This document shows, one piece after another, positions 1-5,589 of a stretch of 5,589 nt of DNA. Every line of letters starts with the position of its first letter. Positions within the stretch are counted from its first letter, which is position 1. The notes under the pieces were generated by a model that was not told the DNA's origin, made no database searches, and saw only the letters and a program-made list of their open reading frames with translations. A program made the position numbers and the translations under genes. Origin of the DNA: Pseudomonadota bacterium (GTDB lineage: Bacteria > Pseudomonadota > Alphaproteobacteria > Rhizobiales > Beijerinckiaceae); contig JAKANG010000133.1 of NCBI GenBank assembly GCA_021812505.1, positions 1 through 5,589 on the forward strand, written 5' to 3'.

Positions 1-2638
1 CATCGGCCAGCAGTCGATCAATATTCGCGGCATCGGCCTGATCGACGATGGCGGCGACGACGACCTGACCAAGGGCGATCGCGTCACGGACATCGAGAAT
101 GTCGTGCTGTCCCAGAGCAACGGCGCGCCGGTTCTCGTCAAGGATGTCGCCAAGGTCAGCGTCGGTTTTGTGCCGCGGCTCGGCATAGCCGGGCGGGACA
201 ATCAGGACGATATCGTCGCTGCGATCGTGGTGATGGGCCGCACTGACCACACCAATGACGTCCTGCCCAAGATTCAGAAAATGGTGCGCAAGATCAACAC
301 CGATGGAACCCTGCCCAAAGGCGTGAAAGTCGTGCCCTTTTATGATCGTATGTCGCTGGTGGATGTGACGACCCGTACGGTGACGCACAATCTGATTTTC
401 GGCTGTCTGCTGGTTTTCTTCATCCAATGGCTGTTTCTCGGCGACCTGCGCAGCGCGCTCATCGTCGCCGCCAATATTCCCTTCGCCTTGTTTTTCGCGG
501 TCATGATCATGGTCGCGCAAGGCCAGGACGCCAATCTGCTCTCGGTCGGCGCGGTCGATTTCGGCATCATTGTCGATTCCGCCGTGATCATCGTGGAAAA
601 CATCTTTCGTAATTTCCAGCTACGCGGAAATGACCGGCAAATGCTGCTCCAGCACCTCTCGGAAGGCTATTGGGGCGACGATCCGACCCGGCTCGGCGAG
701 AGAGGCTATTCGGCGCGCTGGACCAACCGGCTGCGCCTGATCATGATCAGCGTGCTGCAGGTGGACAAGGCGGTTTTCTTCACCGCCGCCATCACCGTCA
801 CCGCCTTTCTGCCGCTCTTCACCATGACAGGCGTCGAGGGCCAGATTTTCGGCCCGATGGCGCGCACCTACGCCTATGCCCTGACTGGCGCGCTGCTCGC
901 GGCTTTCACGGTCACGCCGGTCATGGCCTCGTTCATTCTGGCGGCGCGGGTCCAGGAGCATGAAACCGCCTTCGTTCACGCCATCAGGAAATTCTACACG
1001 CCGGCGCTACGCTTCGCGCTCGACAATGGCGGCGTCGTCCTCGGCGTCGGTCTGGTCTTCCTTCTTCTGAGCGCGGGACTCGCCATGCGGCTCGGCAGCG
1101 AATTTCTCCCGAAACTCGAAGAAGGCAATTACTGGATTCACGCCAATTTGCCGCCGTCGCTGTCGCTGGAGGACGGCAATGCGGTCACCAACAAGATCCG
1201 CCGCATTTTGCTCCGTCATCCCGAAATCGTGACGGTGGTGTCGCAGCACGGACGCCCCGACAACGGCTCCGACGCCTCGCCCTTCTCCAATGTCGAGATT
1301 TTCGCGCCCTTGAAGCCGTTCGACCAATGGCCGGCGGGGCTGACCAAGGACAGACTGACCGAGCGGTTGAACAAGGAATTGACCGAAGCCTTGCCCGGCG
1401 TCGGCTTTAATTTCTCGCAATATATCCAGGACAATGTCGAAGAGGCGCTCTCGGGCGTGAAGGGCGAGAACGCCGTCAAGGTGATCGGGCCGAACCTCAA
1501 GAAGCTCGAGGAGATCGCCGATCAGGTCCAGAAAGCGATCGCCGATGTGCGCGGCATCGCCGATCTCGGCGTCTTCCATGTCCAGGGCCAGCCCAATCTC
1601 GATATCAGGATCGACCGCGCCAGAGCGGCGCGCTACGGCCTCAATGTCGGCGACGTCAACAATGTCATCCAGGCGGCGCTGGGCGGCGCGACGGCTACAA
1701 CCGTTCTCGAAGGCGACCGTCAGTTCGGTCTGACCGTGCGCCTGCAACATGAGGACCGCCGCGACATCGACGAGATCAGGAAGCTCAAGGTCGCCTACGC
1801 CAACGGCAATGGCTCCCAGCTTTCCTATGTTCCCCTGAGCGCCCTCGCCGACATCGGCCTCGACACCGGCGCCTCCTTCATCTACCGCGACCTCGGCGCG
1901 CGCTACATACCGGTGAAATTCTCGGTGCGCGGCCGCGATCTCGGCGGCACGGTGGCGGAAGCGCAGGAAAGGATCGCCAAAGCGGTCAAGCTCCCGACCG
2001 GCTATCGTCTCGAATGGTCGGGCGAATTCGAGGATCTCGAAAAAGCCCGCGCGCGCCTGCTGATCGTCATTCCCGCGACAATCTGTCTGATCGTGGTGCT
2101 GCTGTTCGGCCTGTTCAATTCGTTGCGCGACAGTCTGGTGGCCCTCGCGGGCATTCCCTTCGCGATCTGCGGCGGAATCATCGCGCTTTATGTCTCGGGC
2201 CTGGCTTTCTCGATTTCGGCGGCAATCGGCTTCATCTCGCTGTTTGGCGTCTCGGCGATGGACGGCATTCTCAACATCACCTATTTCCGCGAGCTGCGCC
2301 TGCGCGGCATGGATGTGGCGGAGGCGGTGTTCAGCGCCTCGGAACAGCGCATGCGGCCCATGCTGATGACGGCGCTTTCGGCTGGCATAGGCCTGTTCCC
2401 GGCGGCGGTCTCGACCGGAATCGGCAGCCAGGTCCAGAAACCGCTGGCGACGGTGGTGGTCGGCGGCATGACCGTCGGCCCGATCCTGCTGCTGGTGGTT
2501 GCGCCGGCGATTCGAAAAGTGTTCCTTGGTCGCGACGAATTCATCCGCCGGCGTCGCCCGATCGACCCGCCGGCCCTGCGGCCGGATGAAACGCCCGGCG
2601 GCGCGCCTCCGAGCGATGGACCGGAGCCGAGAGTATGA
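1..2638 (+). CDS. Heavy-metal efflux RND pump, CzcA/CusA family (HME-RND), 5'-truncated by window edge
   Basis: This is the inner-membrane proton/cation antiporter of a tripartite metal exporter. The frame is open from the first bases (first full codon at 2), giving 879 visible residues. The family is about 1030-1070 long, so roughly 170-210 residues, including TM1, lie upstream. The GTG at 104 is internal, not the start. Numbered from base 2, likely membrane helices are TM2 ~129-147, TM3 ~152-172, TM4 ~177-202, TM5 ~256-275, TM6 ~287-314, TM7 ~342-362, then a ~320-residue periplasmic domain, and TM8-TM12 between ~685 and 836. TM4 carries DFGIIVDSAVIIVEN (Asp186, Asp192, Glu199), the HME-type proton-relay motif; CzcA usually has Gly at Ser193. 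FLPLFTMTGVEGQIFGPMA after TM5 and the RPMLMTAL and QKPLATVVVGG blocks near the C-terminus are also typical. The protein ends in a ~40-residue Arg/Pro-rich tail. Divalent-cation specificity is inferred, not shown. Family call is near certain. Confidence 0.95.
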   Translation, partial: IGQQSINIRGIGLIDDGGDDDLTKGDRVTDIENVVLSQSNGAPVLVKDVAKVSVGFVPRLGIAGRDNQDDIVAAIVVMGRTDHTNDVLPKIQKMVRKINTDGTLPKGVKVVPFYDRMSLVDVTTRTVTHNLIFGCLLVFFIQWLFLGDLRSALIVAANIPFALFFAVMIMVAQGQDANLLSVGAVDFGIIVDSAVIIVENIFRNFQLRGNDRQMLLQHLSEGYWGDDPTRLGERGYSARWTNRLRLIMISVLQVDKAVFFTAAITVTAFLPLFTMTGVEGQIFGPMARTYAYALTGALLAAFTVTPVMASFILAARVQEHETAFVHAIRKFYTPALRFALDNGGVVLGVGLVFLLLSAGLAMRLGSEFLPKLEEGNYWIHANLPPSLSLEDGNAVTNKIRRILLRHPEIVTVVSQHGRPDNGSDASPFSNVEIFAPLKPFDQWPAGLTKDRLTERLNKELTEALPGVGFNFSQYIQDNVEEALSGVKGENAVKVIGPNLKKLEEIADQVQKAIADVRGIADLGVFHVQGQPNLDIRIDRARAARYGLNVGDVNNVIQAALGGATATTVLEGDRQFGLTVRLQHEDRRDIDEIRKLKVAYANGNGSQLSYVPLSALADIGLDTGASFIYRDLGARYIPVKFSVRGRDLGGTVAEAQERIAKAVKLPTGYRLEWSGEFEDLEKARARLLIVIPATICLIVVLLFGLFNSLRDSLVALAGIPFAICGGIIALYVSGLAFSISAAIGFISLFGVSAMDGILNITYFRELRLRGMDVAEAVFSASEQRMRPMLMTALSAGIGLFPAAVSTGIGSQVQKPLATVVVGGMTVGPILLLVVAPAIRKVFLGRDEFIRRRRPIDPPALRPDETPGGAPPSDGPEPRV
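2623..2638 (+). promoter_or_regulatory. Shine-Dalgarno and ATGA stop/start overlap coupling pump and channel genes
   Basis: GGAG at 2623-2626 lies 8 bases before the ATG at 2635. That ATG shares four bases (ATGA, 2635-2638) with the TGA stop of the pump gene. The arrangement selects 2635 over the in-frame ATG at 2644 as the channel gene's start, and suggests translational coupling so that pump and channel are made together. The sequence shows the overlap; coupling is inferred. Confidence 0.75.
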
Positions 2639-4218
2639 CGACGATGCGCCGAGTTGCGCCGAAATGCGCGCTGGCGGCCGCAGCCGCGCTGGCGCTCGCT
2701 GGTTGCGCCGTCGGTCCCGACTTCGTCGCCCCCGCGGCGCCGCCCGCCGGACGCTATGCCGTCGAAGAGCTTGACGCGACCTCGGGCGCCGCCACGCAGG
2801 GCGGGGCGTCACAACGCTTCGTCGCCAACATGGACATTCCCGGCGAGTGGTGGAAGCTTTTTCATTCCGCGGCATTGAACCGGCTGATCGAGACCGCGCT
2901 GGCCAATAATCATGACCTCAAGGCGGCGGAAGCCGGGCTCAAGGCGGCCAAGGAAGCCGTCGAGGCGCAGAGGGGCTTTTTCTACCCGACCGTCGCCGTC
3001 ACGCCCAACGCCTATCGGCAATTGCAGGCGACCGGCACGCTGCAGCCGACGCTCATCAGCGGCCAGTCTTTTTTCACGCTCTATACGCCGCAGGCCACGG
3101 TTTCCTATGCGCCCGACGTTTTCGGCCTCAACCGCCGCACCGTCGAGTCGCTTCAGGCCCAGGCCGACATGCAGCGATTCCAGACGGAAGCGGCCTATCT
3201 GGCGCTCACGTCGAATATCGTGGTCGGCGCGGTGCAGGAGGCCTCCTATCGCGGGCAGATCGTGGCGGTCCAGAAGGCGGTCAAGGCGATGCGGGACCTG
3301 CTCGCCATCCTCCGCCAGGAGCAAAAGCTGGGTCAGGTGGCGGAAGCCGATGTCGCGCTGCAGGAAGCAGCCTTGGCCCAGGCCGAGAGCGCGCTCCCCG
3401 TGCTCGAAAAGCAGTTGGCGCAGCAGCGAGACCTGCTCACCGCCCTGACCGGCGGCCTGCCGAACGCGCCGGCGCCGGAAAGGTTCGAGCTGTCGAGCTT
3501 GCATCTGCCGCAAAAGCTGCCGTTGAGCCTTCCCGCCGATCTGGTCTGGCAGCGCCCGGACGTGCGCGCGGCCGAGGAAAATCTTCATTCGGCCCAGGCG
3601 CAGGTCGGCGTCGCCCTCGCCAATCGCTTGCCTAATTTCACTTTGACCGCCGACGCCGGCGCGACGGCGACGACCCTGTCGCAATTGTTCATCCCCGGCA
3701 ATAATTTCTGGCTTTTCGGCGGCGAGCTCGGCCAGACCGTTTTCGCCGGCGGAACCTTGATGCACCGGGAGGCGGCGGCCCAGGCCTCCGCGGTGCAGGC
3801 GGCCGAGCAATACAAGAGCGTAGTGGTCAATGCGATGCAGAATGTCGCGGATTCCCTGCGCGCGATTCAGCACGACGCCGATGGATTAAGAGTCGCCGCC
3901 GCAGCCGAGGCGGCCGCCGCCAAGAGCCTGAAAATCGCCCAAGGCCAGCGCAAGCTCGGCATGGTGAGCAACGCCACGGTCCTGCTCGCTGAACAGACTT
4001 TTCTCAACGCCATGGTCGCGCGCGTCCAGGCAGAGGCGATGCGCTATTCCGACACGGCGGCCTTGTTTCAGGCGCTCGGCGGAGGCTGGTGGAACCGGCC
4101 GCACGAACTCGACCGCGTCGATAATGTGGCCCAGGCCAAGCCCCTGAACATCGACCTCTATCCGGGACCGCGGCAGGCGGTCAAAGCGCAGGATTATCTG
4201 GTCGCCACCCCGCGTTAG
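2635..4218 (+). CDS. Outer-membrane efflux lipoprotein, NodT/OprM/CusC family (RND outer-membrane factor)
   Basis: This is the outer-membrane channel of the tripartite efflux system, forming a TolC-like trimer that carries substrate across periplasm and outer membrane. It is 527 residues, somewhat longer than the usual 460-500. The N-terminus is a lipoprotein signal: basic start, Ala/Leu core, and lipobox Leu21-Ala-Gly-Cys24 followed by AVGPDF, the family's usual post-cysteine sequence; Cys24 would be lipidated. Family landmarks are WWKLF (72-76), the first OEP-type repeat from ~81 with helices to ~115, YAPDVFGLNRRTVES (158-172), the long alpha-hairpin ~172-270, LVWQRPDVRAAE (303-314), second-repeat helices ~385-470, and LGGGWW (481-486). 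A 41-residue tail follows LGGGWW, whereas many homologues end near there. The ATGA overlap with the pump gene puts it in the same operon. Substrate is set by the pump, so metal export is inferred from context. Confidence 0.94.
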   Translation: MTTMRRVAPKCALAAAAALALAGCAVGPDFVAPAAPPAGRYAVEELDATSGAATQGGASQRFVANMDIPGEWWKLFHSAALNRLIETALANNHDLKAAEAGLKAAKEAVEAQRGFFYPTVAVTPNAYRQLQATGTLQPTLISGQSFFTLYTPQATVSYAPDVFGLNRRTVESLQAQADMQRFQTEAAYLALTSNIVVGAVQEASYRGQIVAVQKAVKAMRDLLAILRQEQKLGQVAEADVALQEAALAQAESALPVLEKQLAQQRDLLTALTGGLPNAPAPERFELSSLHLPQKLPLSLPADLVWQRPDVRAAEENLHSAQAQVGVALANRLPNFTLTADAGATATTLSQLFIPGNNFWLFGGELGQTVFAGGTLMHREAAAQASAVQAAEQYKSVVVNAMQNVADSLRAIQHDADGLRVAAAAEAAAAKSLKIAQGQRKLGMVSNATVLLAEQTFLNAMVARVQAEAMRYSDTAALFQALGGGWWNRPHELDRVDNVAQAKPLNIDLYPGPRQAVKAQDYLVATPR

Positions 4219-4235
4219 CGCCGTAGCGCCGGCGC
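4216..4235 (+). repeat. Short tandem repeat and GC-rich dyad at the 3' end of the channel gene
   Basis: TAGCGCCG occurs twice head to tail (4216-4223 and 4224-4231); the first copy contains the channel gene's TAG stop. GCGCC at 4218-4222 can pair with GGCGC at 4231-4235 around an 8-base loop, and 4226-4235 is itself a 10-base palindrome. No T tract follows, so this is not a canonical intrinsic terminator. It could be a weak 3' mRNA-end structure or chance in GC-rich DNA. Confidence 0.4.
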
Positions 4236-4251
4236 CGCGCGCAAGATCATC

Positions 4252-4280
4252 TTGGCCTCGCCGCGGGAAGCGTTTAAGAG
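4252..4280 (+). promoter_or_regulatory. Weak candidate sigma70-type promoter for trpBA
   Basis: TTGGCC at 4252-4257 (4 of 6 matches to TTGACA) is followed after 17 bases by TAAGAG at 4275-4280 (3 of 6 to TATAAT), about 66 bases before the trpB start. Spacing is ideal but the boxes are poor. A trpBA promoter is expected somewhere in this gap if the metal-efflux operon does not read through. This is the best match I can see, not a confident call. Confidence 0.22.
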
Positions 4281-4302
4281 AGCAGGTCCACATGGTTTTT
4301 TC

Positions 4303-4318
4303 CGCTCCATCGCTCCAT
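4303..4318 (+). repeat. Tandem direct repeat CGCTCCAT x2 upstream of trpB
   Basis: CGCTCCAT is present twice without a gap (4303-4310 and 4311-4318), just after a run of six T (4296-4301) and 29 to 44 bases before the trpB ATG. It would lie in the 5' untranslated region if transcription starts near 4287. It could be a slippage product or a small regulatory motif; I recognise no known binding site. Confidence 0.45.
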
Positions 4319-4346
4319 CGGCGCGCGAGGGTCACGAGCAAGAGAC

Positions 4347-5564
4347 ATGAATCTTTCATCGCCCAATTCCCTGCGTCAGGGGCCCGACGCGCGTGGCCAT
4401 TTCGGCATATTTGGCGGGCGTTTCGTCGCCGAAACCTTGATGCCGCTGATCCTGTCTCTGGAAAAGGCCTATGACGAGGCGCGCCAGGATCCGGCCTATC
4501 ACGCCGAGTTGAAACATCTGCTCACCCATTATGTCGGGCGGCCGAGCCCGCTCTATTACGCCGAGCGCATGACCGAAAGGCTCGGCGGCGCGAAAATCTA
4601 TTTCAAGCGCGAGGAGCTGAACCACACCGGCGCGCATAAGATCAACAATGTGCTCGGCCAGATTCTTCTCGCGCTGCGCATGGGCAAGAAGCGGATCATC
4701 GCCGAGACGGGCGCCGGACAGCATGGCGTCGCCACCGCCACCGCCTGCGCGCGTTTCGGCCTCGAATGCGTGGTCTATATGGGCGCGGTCGATGTCGAAC
4801 GGCAAAAGCCCAATGTCTTCCGCATGAACCTGCTCGGGGCCAAGGTCATTCCGGTCCAGTCCGGGGCGCGCACCCTCAAGGACGCCATGAACGAGGCGCT
4901 GCGCGACTGGGTCACCAATGTCGACGACACTTTTTACTGCATCGGCACCGCCGCCGGGCCGCATCCCTATCCGGCCATGGTGCGCGATTTCCAATGCGTG
5001 ATTGGCGACGAGACCCGCAAGCAGATGATGGAGCTGGAAGGCCGGCTGCCGGATTCACTCTTTGCCTGTATCGGCGGCGGCTCCAACGCCATCGGCCTGT
5101 TCCATCCGTTCCTCGACGATCCTTCGGTCGAGCTTTACGGCGTCGAGGCGGCGGGTTACGGTCTGAATGTCCCCAACGGCCATGCGGCGTCGCTAGCCGG
5201 CGGGCGTCCGGGCGTGCTGCATGGCAACCGCACTTATCTCCTGATGGACGACGACGGCCAGATTCTCGAAGGCCATTCGATCTCGGCGGGGCTGGACTAT
5301 CCGGGCATCGGCCCGGAACACGCTTGGCTCAAGGAAAACGGCCGGGTGACTTACCTTTCCGCCACCGACAAGGAGGCGCTCGACGCCTTCCAGCTCTGCT
5401 CGAAGCTCGAAGGCATCATTCCGGCGCTGGAGCCGGCCCACGCCCTGGCGAAAAGCGTCGAGTTCGCGCCGAAAAAGCCGAAGCACCACCTAATGGTGCT
5501 CGGCCTGTCCGGGCGCGGCGACAAGGACATTTTCACTGTCGCCGACCACCTGGGAGGCATGTGA
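4347..5564 (+). CDS. trpB: Tryptophan synthase beta chain (EC 4.2.1.20)
   Basis: TrpB is the PLP-dependent subunit that joins indole, channelled from TrpA, with L-serine to make L-tryptophan in the cytoplasm. At 405 residues it is full length. The N-terminal block [17 protein letters not shown] (18-34) is the expected TrpB start region. HTGAHKINN (93-101) holds the PLP Schiff-base lysine, Lys98. AETGAGQHG (119-127) holds the catalytic glutamate Glu120. GGGSNA (243-248) is the PLP-phosphate loop, [13 protein letters not shown] (313-325) contains the conserved COMM/active-site aspartate Asp317, and LSGRGDKD (387-394) includes Ser388, expected to contact the pyridine nitrogen. No catalytic residue is missing. 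ATG 4347 is chosen because it gives the normal N-terminus; its Shine-Dalgarno is weak (GAG at 4336-4338, 8 bases upstream). trpA follows with no intergenic base. The upstream neighbour is an efflux gene rather than trpF. No attenuator or leader peptide is visible. Confidence 0.99.
   Translation: MNLSSPNSLRQGPDARGHFGIFGGRFVAETLMPLILSLEKAYDEARQDPAYHAELKHLLTHYVGRPSPLYYAERMTERLGGAKIYFKREELNHTGAHKINNVLGQILLALRMGKKRIIAETGAGQHGVATATACARFGLECVVYMGAVDVERQKPNVFRMNLLGAKVIPVQSGARTLKDAMNEALRDWVTNVDDTFYCIGTAAGPHPYPAMVRDFQCVIGDETRKQMMELEGRLPDSLFACIGGGSNAIGLFHPFLDDPSVELYGVEAAGYGLNVPNGHAASLAGGRPGVLHGNRTYLLMDDDGQILEGHSISAGLDYPGIGPEHAWLKENGRVTYLSATDKEALDAFQLCSKLEGIIPALEPAHALAKSVEFAPKKPKHHLMVLGLSGRGDKDIFTVADHLGGM
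5552..5557 (+). promoter_or_regulatory. Strong Shine-Dalgarno for trpA inside the trpB 3' end
   Basis: GGGAGG lies within the last codons of trpB, 7 bases before the ATG at 5565. It is clearly stronger than the site in front of trpB. Because ribosomes finishing trpB stop directly at this site, TrpA synthesis is probably coupled to TrpB, matching the 1:1 subunit need of the complex (inference). Confidence 0.7.
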
Positions 5565-5589
5565 ATGAGCCGGATCGACCGGCGTTTCG
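5565..5589 (+). CDS. trpA: Tryptophan synthase alpha chain, N-terminal fragment (runs off window)
   Basis: The ATG at 5565 follows the trpB TGA with no gap and has a good ribosome-binding site. The eight full codons visible read MSRIDRRF, which fits the usual alphaproteobacterial TrpA start (a short leader, then R-I-D-x-R-F). TrpA cleaves indole-3-glycerol phosphate to indole and glyceraldehyde-3-phosphate and passes indole to TrpB. The call rests on this short match plus the near-universal trpB-trpA order; no catalytic residue is inside the window. Confidence 0.88.

Noticed and set aside
104..106. GTG at 104 as the true start of the RND pump
   Set aside because: The reading frame is open to the window edge, and the residues before 104 match the HME-RND periplasmic domain (IRGIGLI...DIENVV). 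TM1 would be missing if translation began here.
1007..2875. A 622-codon open frame on the minus strand opposite the pump gene and the start of the channel gene
   Set aside because: Its translation is Arg/Ala/Asp-rich with no recognisable domain, and it spans the boundary of two well-identified + strand genes. Long antisense frames are common in GC-rich DNA opposite genes with G/C-ending codons.
2809..3873. A 354-codon minus-strand frame opposite the channel gene
   Set aside because: It has a biased Arg/Gly/Leu/Gln composition and no family resemblance, and the opposite strand clearly encodes a NodT-family protein.
4283..4301. The run of six T at 4296-4301 as an intrinsic terminator for the efflux operon
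   Set aside because: The sequence just before it can form only a 3-bp stem (CCA/TGG with a 2-base loop), which is far too weak.
4292..4474. A 60-codon + strand frame starting before trpB, considered as a trp leader peptide
   Set aside because: It overlaps the trpB coding region out of frame. Its two Trp codons are not adjacent and lie within trpB itself, and no terminator/antiterminator pair is present, so it does not look like an attenuator.
4347..5564. A possible novel or divergent PLP enzyme instead of TrpB
   Set aside because: All TrpB active-site motifs are intact, length is standard, and trpA follows directly. This is an ordinary housekeeping trpB.

Overview
The window is GC-rich, densely coding and read entirely on the + strand. 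It holds two adjoining gene groups. Codon use is strongly G/C-ending, and the TrpB sequence and trpB-trpA arrangement look alphaproteobacterial. A Hyphomicrobiales member (Methylocystis/Beijerinckia-like or a relative) is my inference from sequence feel. No marker gene here fixes the taxon.

Region 1 (1-4218) is the distal part of a tripartite heavy-metal efflux operon. First comes the 3' ~80% of a CzcA/CusA-type (HME-RND) inner-membrane pump whose start lies upstream of the window. Its stop codon overlaps the start of an outer-membrane lipoprotein channel of the NodT/OprM/CusC family by four bases (ATGA). The membrane-fusion (adaptor) protein that such a system needs is not in the window and is probably upstream. 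Together the pump, adaptor and channel would carry metal cations from periplasm or cytoplasm to the outside, driven by the proton gradient. The TM4 motif favours divalent cations (Co/Zn/Cd/Ni type). The large second periplasmic domain has no methionine or cysteine, which argues against Cu(I)/Ag(I) export by the CusA methionine relay.

Region 2 (4219-4346) is a 128-base intergenic gap. It has a short tandem repeat over the channel gene's stop codon, a second short tandem repeat, and at best a weak sigma70-like promoter. I see no convincing intrinsic terminator and no tryptophan leader peptide.

Region 3 (4347-5589) is the start of a tryptophan synthase operon. It has a complete trpB with all recognisable catalytic motifs, followed immediately by the first eight codons of trpA, which runs off the window. 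TrpA and TrpB form the alpha2beta2 complex that makes tryptophan from indole-3-glycerol phosphate and serine. The usual alphaproteobacterial upstream neighbour, trpF, is not next to trpB; the efflux operon sits there instead. I found no RNA gene, CRISPR array, insertion sequence or novel defence-like system.
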